DNA of 64,000 nt. It comes from Zizania palustris (Eukaryota; Streptophyta; Magnoliopsida; Poales; Poaceae). The notes under the pieces were generated by a model. It was not told the origin of the DNA and made no database searches. It saw nothing but the letters and a program-made list of their open reading frames with translations. Below, piece by piece: positions 20,480-33,059 of the stretch. Position 1 is the first letter of the stretch, and every line of letters begins with the position of its first letter. The translations under genes and the position numbers were made by a program. The DNA lies in assembly GCA_019279435.1 (NCBI GenBank), contig JAAALK010000289.1:50533164-50597163 (forward strand), given 5' to 3'.

Positions 20480-23400
20480 TCAATTATCATCAAAATCAGG
20501 ATCAATTTGTCCTTTTCTCCCCAAAGCACGCCATGTTACTTTTTTCTTCTTATGTTGGTGTTTCCTTTTCTCGGGAACTGCTACAGCATTAGAATCACCG
20601 AGAAAAGAATCTGCTGGCGATTCTGACTCTACATTAAATGAAGTCAGCAATTCATCATCTTGGTAAACCTCATCGACCTCTTCAACCTCCAATTGATAAG
20701 CGCCATCACTAGGGGTGTGTAGACATTCCCGAGGATTCACTTTATAGACTACCCACCAAGCACTTAGTTTTTCACATGGGTACAACATATAATACACCTG
20801 CTCGACTTGGTGAGTAAGGACAAAATTATCGCAACCACATAATCGTTCCGCGTGTTTGACTTCAACCATCCCAAATTGGTTTTCTCGAGTACCATGTTTA
20901 GGGTCAAACCAATCACAATCGAAGAAGACTACTTTAATCTCCTTATTCCCAACAAAATTGTACTCGGTTATATTTTTGATGATTCCATAATACATAGTTT
21001 CGTGTCCTTGTCCATCAACGACCCTTGTAACAATTCCAGTACTAGTTGTTGCCGCTAGAGGTTGATATGCTTCAAAAATAGTTGAACGGAAGCGGAAACC
21101 ATTAACATCATAGCGACCGTAACTTTTGGCACTAATACTTCCGTAAGAGAGCTATCACAAGTCTATATGTACATTGTCAGCGAGCACGCACTGCAAATCA
21201 TATGAGATTATAAGATAATTAACCTAATAGAGTAAAATAATATGTGTCACAAAAGGTAAGGATTTACATGTTCTCTGAACCAAGTGAGGAAACTAGGCCC
21301 GCCATTTACTCCTTCTCAATGCAATTTATCTAATTGCTTCTCCGTTGGTTGACAACCATACGTCAAGTATTTTGAATCAAACATACTGTCATTGTAACGA
21401 ATAGGTAAACAAACGGGTATAAAATTTGGAGGTAAAATATAAAACTAAAAAGAATTTACTTACGCGAAATATTGTTCCATCTCTTCCATACTTGAGTACA
21501 TGTAGAGCAAGGCATATGTTCGTTCTTCCTGAGTTACATAATATGTCGTGGAGACACCAACAATTATGCCCTTCCACCCAAAACTTTGGAGATCACTACA
21601 AGGATAGTCTTCATCCATATGGTACCGTGTAGCAGGTGTGTTGACATTGTGATGCTCAGCGAAGTATACACTAGTGAAGTATGCTATCTCTTTCAATTTA
21701 AATTCTTCTGCGATGCAACCTTCAACTCTGGCCTTATTACCAACCATCGCTCTAAGCTTCTTTAGGGACCTTTCAATATGATACATCCACCTATATTGCA
21801 TAGGGCCACCTTTCAATATGAACCAGTAAATGTTGCATTGGATTGAAGAACCCTGGAGGAAATATTTTTTCCAACTTACATAAAAGCATCGGGATCTCTT
21901 TCTCTAGCATCTCCATCATATCTTTCTTAATTTCTTTCGCACAAAATTGTCTATAAAAATGGCTCAGCTCAGCTAACGCCTTCCACACATCATCATTCAG
22001 GTACCCGCGAAACATTACAGGAAGGAGTCTTTCCATTATTATGTGGTAATCGTGACTTTTCAATCCATTTAATTTCCCTATCTTCAAATTCACATCTCTT
22101 CTAAATCCCGCGGTGTAACCATCTGGGAATTTCAAATTTTTCAACCACCTCATTACTTGTTTTTTTCTTTAGGTTTTAAACAAAATGGGACACGTGGCTT
22201 GCCACCACTATTCGTCAACTCAAGGGTTGGTCGATTACAAATCTCAGCTAAATCTCTTCTCGCCTTTACATTATCTTTTGTCCTATCTGCAAAATCCATA
22301 CATGTACTTATAATGCTTTCACCAACATTACGTTCCTGATGCATAACGTCAATGTTGTGCATCAGAATTAGTGATTTGACATACGACAGTTCCCATAAGC
22401 CACATATGTGGGTCCAATTATGTTCGGTTCCGAATACTACAAATCCATCCTCATTTTCATTAAGGACCAACTCATTCAGCATATCAACGATTTCTTTACC
22501 ATTTAAACGCCTTGGTGGTCCCTTTACAACAACATTGTCCTTTTTGAAATTTTTCCTCTGTAACCTAAATGGGTGATTTATGGGCAAAAATCATCTATGA
22601 CAATCAAAGTAACAAATCTTTCCCCCGAAGTTCAGACGAAAACAATAGGTGTCCTTCGCGCATATCGGACATGTCAACCTTCCATGACAACTCCAACCAG
22701 AAAAAATACCGTATGCCGGAAAATCATGGACCGACCATAGATACGCAACTCGAAGATTGAATTTTTGCTTCTAGTCATAGTCATATGCTTCAAATCCTTT
22801 CCACAATTACTTCAACTCTTCAATTAAGGGCTTCAGCATCACGTTTAGACGTGTTCCAAGATACTCTGGACCGGGTATAATGAGACACAGGAACATAAAT
22901 TCATATTTCATACAAAACGAAGGTGGAATGTTGTATGGATTAGCAAACACAGGCCAACAAGAGTACGACGATGCAGTTACATTGAAAGGCGTGAATCCAT
23001 CCGTTGCCAAGCCGATGCGAACATTCCTTGCATCACTAGCAAAGTCTGCATCAAAATCATCTAGAGCCTTCCATGTCTCACCATCAGTTGGGTGCACCAT
23101 TACTTGATTATTATCACGTACACCTTCTTTATGCCATCGCATATGTCTAGCAGTTTACTTTGAGAGAAACAATCGTTTCACTTGAGGTGTAAGAGGCATG
23201 TAATGAAGTTGCTTATGAGCAACCTCTATCGTCACCTTCTCTCCATCTTCGTTTACGACCTCTACGAATCTCAGTTTACCACATTTTAAGCATTTAACCT
23301 CATTACTATGTTCTTTCCAGAAAAGCATATAATTATCTCGGCACACATCAATCTTCTCATACTCCATACCGAGAGCAGAAAGCATTTTCTTTGATTGGTA

Positions 23401-24012
23401 CATGTCTTTCGACACCTTATGGTTCTTAGGAAGGATATCGCTGATTATATTCAAGAGCTCCTTATAACAATTGTTGGAGAATGCAAACTTTGACTTAATG
23501 GCCATAAGACGGGTCACGAAAGCGAGAACGCTTACGGTGGTGTGCTCATGCAATGACTCTTCTGAAGCTCGAAGGATGTCGAAAAACTTTTGAACCTCCG
23601 GTGTTGGCTGATCCTCAGGGTTTGATTCAAACTCCGGTCGTATAGCATCAAGCATCTCATCCATCCTATCGTCAGCAACGCTATCATCTTCTTCTTCCAC
23701 TACTAATACCGTTTTTTCACGGCCTGTCTCGCCGTGAAAAGTCCAAACTTCATAACCTGGCACGAAACCATATTTGGAAATATGCAATGACAACATCCTC
23801 TTGTCTTGCCAACGAGAATTTATGCACTTCATGCATGGGCACCTCACGCCAGTGTTTGTTGTCAAAGCGAATGCACGATCAACAAATTTCTTAGCGTTGA
23901 TTACCCACTCCCTCGTGTGAGCTCCACTTTTCATCCAACCACTATACATCCACCGTTGGTCGTCCTCAGCCATTCCATAGGCAAAACATTCATTCAATCC
24001 AGAATGCATCAT
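20480..24012 (-). pseudogene. TNPD-type CACTA transposase, decayed
   Basis: Minus-strand blocks in the canonical order. Transpos_assoc domain (start MAEDDQRWMYSGW at 23973, then CPCMKCINSRW). A C-x2-C block with CLKCGKLRF. Transposase_21 core at 22807-23142 (RNVRIGLATDGFTPFN, whose Asp is expected to be catalytic, then IPGPEYLGTRLNVMLKPLI). A damaged stretch 22590-22806. The block with MHNIDVMHQERNVGESI at 22153-22587. DUF4218-like HDYHIIMERLLPVMFRGYL at 21791-22153 and 21460-21816. DUF4216-like VVFFDCDWFDPKHGTR at 20480-20995. TNPD is the catalytic transposase. Stops and frame breaks between blocks suggest inactivity. A gypsy element sits about 40 bp upstream of the start codon and separates the gene from its own upstream region. 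Confidence 0.88.
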
Positions 24013-24018
24013 AAGTAC

Positions 24019-24929
24019 TGATGAGGACATCACTTCACATGATACACACATGGAGCCTCCACCTACAATTCAATTACAAGGACCAATCACACGCGCCCGT
24101 GCCCGTCGCTTGAACCATGAGGTTAATTCTTTCCTTAGCAACTATGTTAATATTTGTTTGGATGGGATGCTACTGAATACTAGTGATATTTTATTGCTTA
24201 GGAACATGGGAGATGGAATAGGAGAGTTGGAGTTGAAGACGGAGTCGCACAGATGATTTGAAGTCATGAATTCGCTGGTTCGGACTACATCAACCACCAT
24301 GCACCAAAATAGGCGTAACTTCCTCATACGAAGTCCGATTGGTGCGTTCTTGGACTTTTTGGAAAGCTAAGGAGAATACGGATCTTTTGGCGTTGGTTTC
24401 GCCTCATTTGGAGTCTCGAGTCGTCCTGTGTGACTGAAACAGTCCCGCGTGACAGAATTGGGCTGAGTTGGACCTTGTACTGAGTTGGAGGCCGTGTTGG
24501 CCCATAGTCTGAGTTGTGTGCACCTCCTACGGGATGCCCACACCCTATATACTCATGACAACCGTCATTAGGGTTAAGTTTTGCTTTGTTTGCATCTACA
24601 CTCGTGTGTTTAGATCCCGCTCTTGCACCAGACCGATTGGCTGCTGCAACAGCGTTTGTGAAACCTCTCCTCATCATAGTTCATCTGTGATTTGGCATTC
24701 GACTCGTGTTCTTCCTGTTCTTGCTTGTGTTCTTGGGTTCGCTTGCAGGAACTAGCCTTCATGGCGAGGTCAATCGCGCCCTGCGTGGTTGATAACCGAC
24801 GGAGACGGTGGTGTAGCGATTGTAAGGTTTTGATCCGCCAGATCGGAGCCTTGGATCGTCAACGTCGAGATTCTCCACCAATCCAAGTTATCCTTACCTA
24901 GCGGAAGATCGGGACCAATCCCCCTATTA
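24019..24929 (+). repeat. 5' LTR of the CRM-like element
   Basis: Starts TGATGAGGACATC and ends CCCCCTATTA. Its first 240 bp keep an open frame (24050-24256) that corresponds to the C-terminal tail of the integrase in the 3' LTR copy; here it has no upstream partner. A TATA-like CTATATAC lies at about 24543. Confidence 0.93.
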
Positions 24930-24931
24930 GT

Positions 24932-24942
24932 TGGTATCAGAT
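24932..24942 (+). other. primer binding site (tRNA-Met type)
   Basis: TGGTATCAGAT two bases after the 5' LTR end. Confidence 0.85.
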
Positions 24943-25980
24943 TTCAGGTTTCCCGTTAGGTAATCTCGATCTTCTTTTATTTTTACCTAGAGTCCAGAAA
25001 ACCCTCACAAAATATCCCCACCGAGAACCCCTTTGTGCCTTGCGATTTTAATTTCAGTTTTTAGCCTTGTTGAGTTTGTGTTCTTGGTCGAGTCTTGTTG
25101 CTGGTTTAGTCATCCCATTATGTCGTTTGAGTAGTAGTTGATCTTGTGTCTCAAAAAAATTACCCCACCCGAAACCCCCCTCCACAACCTTAGTCGGTTT
25201 CCACTTGGTTTCCAACTCGGTTTTCCACATCGAGTCCTTGTGACCCCCCTTCGGTAAAATAGGCATAACTTTTCGCTCGTTTGTCAGAAAAATCTGAAAT
25301 TGTTCGAGCATCTTCGTGACCCAATTTGGAGCCGACCCAAACTGGGCTTTGCCCTGTTTGGTTTCATCAGAATTGCCAAAAAAATCAGGAAGATAAAGAA
25401 AAAAATTGGTCAAAGTTTTTGCACGCCATTCAGAGAACTTGTTGAATTTCTGTGAACCACATCCCACCTCAGTTGCAGGTGCCAATTTTTGTGGTTGCAT
25501 CTATTGTCATCCTTGTTAAAAAAAATATGTTGAAAAAAAGAAAAAAACAAGAAGTGGAGAAGCAAAAGAGAACCGGTCCTGTCGTTTGCTACCTTGTTCT
25601 GCCTCCACTTGAGTTTTGGGCACATAGTTTCCCTCTATTGCTTGAATTTCACCTTGGGAGCACTTAGACCAGCAACTTTGACGAGTACTAGGGAACACTT
25701 ATTGAACTTGGTTTAACTGTTATTACTATCGCTATTCCTTGCTACTTACTTTGCCTTCCAAGCTACACCTTCTCTTGGTCAGGACAGGTTCATATCTTGC
25801 AATCGCCCACCACCCTCTACTTGGTTCGTCACCTGTAGGCCGGTTACCTCACTGCGGCGTGGTAAGAACACTTGCAAGCGTGGGTAAGGCGCTTGACGGA
25901 TTGCTTCCACCATACACCTACCACCCCACCTAGTTGCTTTCCATAAGGATTATTCTTTGTTGTTTTGTCTTTTCACTAAC
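24943..25980 (+). other. untranslated leader of the CRM-like element
   Basis: About 1 kb between the primer binding site and gag; short ORFs on both strands look like chance. Confidence 0.6.
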
Positions 25981-27090
25981 ATGGCAGATAACAACGGTAC
26001 CCCCCATATGATTTTAATGACTGTGTCTCACGACGTTCTCTACTAGAGTCTCAGCGGCAGACCCAACACTCCATCGAACGTCTCGCACATACTGTGGCTG
26101 ACCTAGTGGACCGGATGACTGCCCTGGAGACACGCTTGCCTGCTGCACAAGCCGACGACGACCATGTTGAGGAGGAAGACAACCTATCCGATGTTGGGAA
26201 CAATGGCATTGACCCTAACGATGCTGCACGTCATCGCTTTCAGTTCAATCGTCAAGGTATGGGCGGCCACCGCAACCGCCATCCACGAGGTAACAATGAC
26301 AACCGTAGGAACAATGATCCCTACTCTAAGGTAAAATTTTCAGTACCTTATTTTGCTGGCACCTATGATCCAGATGCATATTTAGATTGGGAGATGTTAG
26401 TCGAACAAAAATTTAATGCTCACATGGTTCCTGCTATCCACCACGTGTGCTTAGCTACTAGTGACTTCACTAGATATGCTCTTCTTTGGTGGACTAAAAT
26501 AGTTCAAGTTGGCAATGAACCACAAAATTGGGGTATGTTAAAACAGCAAATGCGTGGTAGATGAGTTCCTCCTTCATATAAATGTGATTTGAGAAAAAAA
26601 ATTGCAGCGCCTAAACCAAGGAAATAAATTGGTAGAGGAGTATTATCAGGAGTTGCAAATAGGTTGCATGCGTGCTGAAATTGAGGAGGACAATGAGGAT
26701 AAAATGGCCCGTTTTTATGGTGGTTTAAGACGTGAAATTTAGGATATCATTGATTATAAAGAATACAGTACTATCACTCATCTTTTCCACCTTGCTATAC
26801 TTGCAGAAAAAGAATTGCAGGGTCGCCAACAACCACAACGCAGCATGAGGACCAACATTGGTGGTGCCACTTCACGCTCAAGTGGGCAGCAGCAGCGACC
26901 ACCACCTCCTTCTCGACTGGCGGTTACATCAGCACCTTCTACATCTACAGCCCAGGCTGAGAGCTCCAAAGCTGCAGCATCCAAGGCGTCAGCCAAGCCC
27001 ACCTCCTCGGCGGCCTCTACTGCATGTTCTGCAGCGATCCAGTGTCACTGATGCAAAGGACTCGGCCACGTTATGAAGGACTGCCCTAGT
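25981..27090 (+). pseudogene. gag of the CRM-like element
   Basis: A gag start (ATGGCAGATAACAACGG at 25981) is followed by a stop near 26045, then a frame from 26094 with MADLVDRMTALETRLPA, the Retrotrans_gag core VPYFAGTYDPDAYLDWE, a TGA at 26562, a +1 slip in an A8 run near 26590, continuation with YYQELQIGCMRAEIEE, a TAG at 26740, and a zinc knuckle CHxCKGLGHVMKDC at about 27043-27084 with TGA replacing the third residue. Gag would form the particle; this copy cannot. Confidence 0.85.
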
Positions 27091-30000
27091 CAGCGGGCTT
27101 ATATTGCTACGGAAGATGGTGGCTATGTAAGTGCTAGTGATGTTGAAGATGAATATGCACTTGCTGCTAACATTGCAGGAGATTATGATGCTTCCGATGA
27201 TGACGCTATTTTTGCACCGGATGCCTCCGCCGACCATGAAGCACTTATTGTACAACGTGTTTTGAGCACTCACATGGAGCAGGACGACCGGGCACAACGG
27301 AACAATCTGTTTCAGACCTTCTTCATCGTCAATGACCGTCGTGTACGTGTCATCATCGACAGCGGTAGTTGCAACAATTTGGTGAGCCACGACATGGTAA
27401 CGAAGCTTCAACTTCCCACACATGTGCATCCACACCCTTACCACGTGCAATGGTTCAACAATAGCGGTAAGGTCAAGGTAACACAAACTGCTCACATCAG
27501 ATTTTTCATTGGTACATACTTCGGAGTTGCTGATTTTGATGTAGTACCAATGCAAGCATGTTCTCTATTACTTGGTAGACCTTGGGAGTATGAAACCGAT
27601 GCTACACACCATGGTAGGAGCAATAAGTACACATTTATGTATAAAGGAAAGAAAGTTACTTTGCTTCCTATGACTCCTGCTGAAATTGTGAAATTTGAAC
27701 AAGAAAACATGCTAACGACGCACAAACGAGCAAACAACCTTCTGAAAATCAGCAAGTAGCTAAGACGCTTTTGAGGCAACAGAAAGATAAAGTTGCTTCT
27801 CCTTCTTCATCACAAGTTATTAATCTGAAAGGACGTGTCATGCTTGCAACTAAAACTAACCTTGCTGAAATTTGTGATGATACTCCCATGATATATGGCT
27901 TGATTTGCACGAACGTGCTATTTTCACTTGCGAACATTCCTAGCTCTGTTCCCGTTGTAGTCACTGACCTTTTGCAGGAGTTTAACGATGTTTTTCCTTC
28001 TGAGATACCACTCAGACTGCCACCGATACGCGGCATCAAGCACCAAATTGATTTGATCCCAGGAGCGTCTCTTTCTAATCGTGCAGCGTACCGTACCAAT
28101 CCGGAGGAGACAAAAGAAATTCAGCGCCAAGTACGGGACCTTCTAGATCGTGGGTACGTCCATGAAAGCCTTAGTCCTTGTGCAGTACCCGTTCTTTTGG
28201 TGCCTAAGAAAGATGGTAGTTGGTGCATGTGTGTTGATTGTCGTGCTATTAATAATATCACCATTCGATATCGACACCCTATTCCTAGATTGGATGACAT
28301 GCTTGATGAGCTTAGTGGTGCCATTATCTTTACTAAGATCGATCTCCGTAGTGGCTACCATCAAATTCGCATGAAACTAGGTGATGAATGGAAAACTGCT
28401 TTTAAAACAAAGTTTGGATTATATGAGTGGCTTGTCATGCCTTTTGGACTTACTAATGCACCTAGTCCCTTCATGTGCTTGATGAATGAAGTCCTACGGC
28501 CCTTTATAGGACGCTTTGTGGTAGTATACTTTGATGATATCTTGATTTACAGCAAGTCTCCCACTAAACATGTTGAACACCTATGTGCTGTTTTTTCTGT
28601 CCTACGTGAGGCTAGATTGTTTGGTAACCTTGAAAAGTGCACGTTTTGCACAGATCGAGTTGTGTTTCTTGGATATGTTGTCACTTCACAGGGCATTGAG
28701 GTTGACGTGGCGAAGGTAGAAGCAATCAACAGCTGGCCGCAACCTCAAACTATCACACAAGTACGTAGTTTTCTTGGTCTTGCAAGTTTCTATCGGCGTT
28801 TTGTGAAAGATTTCAGCACCATAGCCGGTCCTTTGAATGAGTTGACCAAGAAGGGAGTTACTTTTACTTGGGAACCAGCACAAGAACAAGCTTTTGCCAC
28901 ACTCAAGGATCGCCTTACACATGCACCTCTACTTCAGCTACCCGACTTCGGTAAGACTTTTGAGTTAGAATGTGATGCTAGTGGGTTTGGAATAGGAGGT
29001 GTGCTGCTACAAGGAGGTAAACCCATGGCCTATTTTAGTGAGAAATTACATGGTCCACAGTTGAATTATTCTACCTATGATAAGGAATTATATGCCTTAG
29101 TGCGTGTGCTTGAAACTTGGCAACATTACCTTTTGCCTAAGGAGTTTATTATTCATTCGGATCATGAAGCATTGAAGCATATACGTAGTCAAGCAAATCT
29201 GAATAAATGACATGCTAAATGGGTAGAATTTATTGAGACTTTTCCATATATCATTAAGCATAAGAAAGGGAAAGATAATGTGATCGCCGATGCTTTATCT
29301 AGACGTTATACATTGCTTTCTCAACTTGATTATAAGATCTTTGGTTTAGAAACATTGAAGGACATGTATGCTAATGATTTGGACTTCAAAGATGCTTTTG
29401 CAAATTGTACAGATGATCGTGCTTGGAACAAATATGTGCTGAATAATGGATATTTTTTTCGTGCTAACAAGTTATGTGTGCCGGCTAGCTCTCTTCGCTT
29501 GTTGTTATTGCAGGAAGCACATGGTGGTGGTTTGATGGGTCATTTTGGATCAAAGAAAACTGAAGATGTGTTGTCCACACACTTCTATTGTCCTAGGATG
29601 AGACGAGATGTTGAGCGCTACGTGGCACGATGCACTACTTGCAATAAAGCTAAGTCTCGTCTAAACCCACATGGTCTTTATATGCCTCTGCATGTTCCTA
29701 ATGTACCTTGGGAGGATATTTCTATGGATTTTGTGTTAGGATTACCTAGAACTAAGAGGGGGGGGATAGTGTTTTTGTGGTGGTAGATCGGTTCTCTAAA
29801 ATGGCACATTTTATACTTTGTCAAAAGTGCAACGACGCTACCAATGTTGCTGATTTGTTTTTCAGAGAGGTCGTACGCATGCATGGTGTTCCCAATACCA
29901 TCGTTTCAGATCGTGATGCTAAATTATTAAGTCATTTTTGGAGGACGTTGTGGCATAAGTTAGGGACGAAGCTGCTGTTTTCTACTACTTGTCACCCACA

Positions 30001-30835
30001 AACGGATGGGCAAACGGAGGTCGTCAACGGTACATTGTCCACCATGTTGAGGGCTGTTTTGAACACCAACTTGAAGCTCTGGGAAGAGTGTCTACCTCAT
30101 ATTGAGTTTGCATATAATAGGTCAGTACACTCCACTACTAAGGTAAGTCCGTTTCAAGTGGTCTATGGCTTTAATCCACGTGCTCCTATTGATTTGCTAC
30201 CATTGCCACCATCTGAAAAATTAAATTTTGATGCTACTACACGTGCTGAATTATTGCTTAAGATGCATGAAACTACTAAAGCAAACATAGAGAAAATGAA
30301 TGAGAAATATCGTGCTTATGGTAGTAAGGGTAGAAAAGAGATAACATTTGAACCGGGTGATCTTGTTTGGTTGCACTTGCGCAAAGATCATTTTCCTGAT
30401 TTGAGAAAGTCTAAATTGATGCCCCGTGCTGATGGTCCTTTCCGTGTGCTTGAGAAGATAAATGATAATGCATATAAACTTGAGTTGCCTGCAGCTTTTG
30501 GGGTTAGTCCCACATTTAACATTTCAGATTTAAAGCCCTATTTGGGAGATGACGATGAGATTGAGTCGAGGACGACTCCAATTCAAGAGGGGGAGGATGA
30601 TGAGGACATCACTTCACATGATACACACATGGAGCCTCCACCTATAATTCAATTACAAGGACCAATCACACGCGCCCGTGCCCGTCGCTTGAACCATGAG
30701 GTTAATTCTTTCCTTAGAAACTATGTTAATATTTGTTTGGATGGGATGCTACTGAATACTAGTGATATTTTGTTGCTTAGGAACATGGGAGATGGAAAAG
30801 GAGAGTTGGAGTTGAAGACGGAGTCGCACGGATGA
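27073..30835 (+). pseudogene. pol of the CRM-like element: protease, RT, RNase H, integrase
   Basis: Protease IIDSGSCNNLVS near 27352. RT from about 28170 with DLRSGYHQIRM, MPFGLTNAPSPF and the catalytic YFDDILIYS near 28530. RNase H with ECDASGFGIGGVLLQ near 28970. TGA at 29208 (expected Arg before HAKWVEFIE). Integrase zinc domain with HGGGLMGH and CTTCNKAK near 29520-29650. A frameshift at the G8 run near 29760. Integrase core from 29777 with VVDRFSKMAHF, SDRDAKLLSHFW and DGQTEVVN, then a GPF/PY-type module ending FNISDLKPYLG. The frame runs through the polypurine tract and 240 bp into the 3' LTR, ending in a tail with GPITRARARRLNHEVNSFL. Only four point stops and two slips separate it from an open frame. 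Confidence 0.9.
30585..30597 (+). other. polypurine tract of the CRM-like element
   Basis: aagagggggagga directly before the 3' LTR, the expected plus-strand primer. Confidence 0.8.
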
Positions 30836-31508
30836 TTTGAAGTCATGAATTCGCTGGTTCAGACTACATCAACCACCATGCACCAAAATAGGTGTAACTT
30901 TCTCAGACGAAGTCCGATTGGCACGTTCTTGGACTTTTTGGAAAGCTAAGGAGAAGCTGGATCTTTTGGCGTTGGTTTCGCCTCATTTGAAGTCTCAAGT
31001 CGTCCTGTGTGATTGAAACAGTCCTGCGTGACAGAATTGGGCCGAGTTGGACCTTGTACTGAGTTGGAGGCCGTGTTGGCCCATAGTCCGAGTCATGTGC
31101 GCCTCCTACAGGATGCCCACACCCTATATACTCATGACATCCGTCATTAGGGTTAGTTTTTGCTTTGTTTGCATCTACACTCGTGTGTTTAGATCCTGCT
31201 CTTGCACCGGACCGATTGGTTGCTGCAACAGCGTTTGTGAAACCTCTCCTCATCATAGTTCATCTGTGATTTGGCATTCGACTCGTGTTCTTCCTGTTCT
31301 TGCTTGTGTTCATGGGTTCGCTTGCAGGAACTAGCCTTCGTGGTGAGGTCAATCGCGCCCTGCGTGGTTGATAACCGACGGAGACGGTGGTGTAGCGATT
31401 GTAAGGTTTTGATCCGCCGGATCGGAGCCTTGGATCGTCAACGTCGAGATTCTCCACTAATCCAAGTTATCCTTACCTAGCGGAAGATCGGGACCAATCC
31501 CTCTATTA
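30598..31508 (+). repeat. 3' LTR of the CRM-like element
   Basis: Same length as the 5' LTR. It encodes the last residues of the pol polyprotein in frame and ends CCCTCTATTA, followed by the AGTAC duplication. Confidence 0.93.
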
Positions 31509-31513
31509 AGTAC

Positions 31514-32050
31514 TAGACGTTTTCTACATACCACGGGCCTATGTATATAGGAAAAGATAGATCCTAAACCCACCCAAGAGTGACCGACATAACGTGGTAT
31601 TTATGACGAGTCATGAGTCCGAACAAAATTTTAGGAGCATAACCCGTTGTTCTCCAATTGCACGTCTGATAGTGGTGCAAGGGAGAACAACAAGGTTATA
31701 TCAATGAAATCTCGTTCGGACTCATGACTCATCATAAATACCACGCTCTGTCGACCACTCCGAGGCTGTCCAAAAAGGGACAATTTTGGACCTACAAATC
31801 TCACACGCATGACATGTGTGAGACATGTTGGTCCGAAACGGGTGACGCATAAGTTTCGTTACACTATTTACGTTGGTGTCAAATAAAAAATTGCATACGA
31901 AAAGAATATATATATAAGAAATTATACATATATATAATATACTAATCATCATAATGAAATCATTATAATAGCACATCGCAAACGAAACACTTGTAATTCA
32001 GGTCAACTACTTGTGACATGTGCATAACAATTAACGTCATTGTGAGCAAA
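31514..32050. other. CACTA 5' region with two hairpins
   Basis: Upstream side of TNPD. A long inverted repeat has arms 31594-31655 and 31682-31744 around a 26-bp loop that itself can pair (ttgcac/gtgcaa). A second hairpin at about 31788-31834 has ggacc/ggtcc and tctcacac/gtgtgaga stems. No coding signature. Confidence 0.7.
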
Positions 32051-33050
32051 AATGAAACAATTATTCATTATCCACTATGACACAATTCATTATCCATATT
32101 TAGCGTTGGCTGAAGCCGCCGCTCTCGCTTGCCCCCTCTGTAGTTGCAGCCCTCGCCAGCCCCTGCTGCCATCGCCGCCCTCGCCAGCCCCTGCCACCGG
32201 ACCCATGCTGCCATCATCGCTGGATCCATGCTGCCTCCGCATTGCGACCGCGTTCTCGCCGCATCGGGACTACGCCGCCGCATGATTTGTGCTAGCTTCG
32301 TGCTGCCGGAGTCACTACGAGAGAATGGGCGAAAGGGAAGAGACATGGAGAAGATGATGCATAGAGAGGAGGCAAGAGGCGTGGAAAAAGTAGAAGAGGA
32401 AAAGTGTGCCCATGCATGTGAGAGAGAGATTGCCGTGGAAAAAGGAGATGTCATGAGAGAGAAGAGACAGTGAAAAAGGCATGGCAAAAAGTTGTGCCAT
32501 GACTGTGTGACAGCAACACAAAAGCATATGCCATGCCTATGTAGCTATGGCAGCTTTGTGTAATATGTTATTTAATTATTTAGTTAACTGATTAATTCAG
32601 ATAATTTTCTAATTAAACTCTAATCTCTAGTGAACCAATCAGTTCTAACACTAAGTGACTTACAAATATTAATCTTGCTAGTGGCTATATAGATTGTAGT
32701 ATTACTGTATTAGTGACCTGAGTAGAATTAAGTGACGATAAATCATGTGCCATTTCTGCGAAGTGTGAAGTGAGTATGACGTCGCCTGGCCGCACGCCAT
32801 ACTTGCCTAAAAGGTGTGAAGGTAGTCTAGCGCCTCGCCTCGCCGTGCTGCCGTAACAACTATGTATGTGACACATATCTTCTAACCTTAACAATTTATG
32901 TGACACAATTCACAAATAAAAAGTGAAAAAATAACACATTAACAATTTATCTTGGGTGACATATATCTTCTAATAACACATTAACAATTTATGTGACACA
33001 CAATTCACAAATAAAAAGTGAAAAAAAATAAAGCCGAAAAAATTACTTGA
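32051..33050. other. CACTA 5' region, no certain gene; direct repeat
   Basis: Mixed sequence with a GC-rich stretch (32110-32290) that could be an untranslated exon. An imperfect direct duplication lies at about 32885-33022, sharing 'aacaatttatgtgacac' and 'aattcacaaataaaaagtgaaaaaa'. Confidence 0.5.
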
Positions 33051-33059
33051 TTGTCGGAA

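Larger units (their letters stand above)
24014..31513 (+). mobile_element. CRM-like Ty3/gypsy retrotransposon, full length, inside the CACTA
   Basis: Identical 911-bp LTR spans at 24019-24929 and 30598-31508, flanked by the 5-bp duplication AGTAC (24014-24018, 31509-31513). Internal order: primer binding site, gag, protease, RT, RNase H, integrase. By eye the LTRs differ at about 35 sites (about 96% identity). Stops at 26562 (TGA), 26740 (TAG), 27049 (TGA) and 29208 (TGA) and two homopolymer frameshifts (A-run near 26590, G-run near 29760) make it non-functional. The integrase tail continues into the 3' LTR, a known property of group A centromeric chromoviruses (CRM); that assignment is inference. 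Confidence 0.92.

Noticed and set aside
24013..24051. TNPD start codon at 24051
   Set aside because: Those residues are encoded by the inserted LTR; the conserved start is MAEDDQRW at 23973.
24050..24256. Independent small gene in the 5' LTR
   Set aside because: It is the LTR copy of the integrase tail and lacks the rest of pol.
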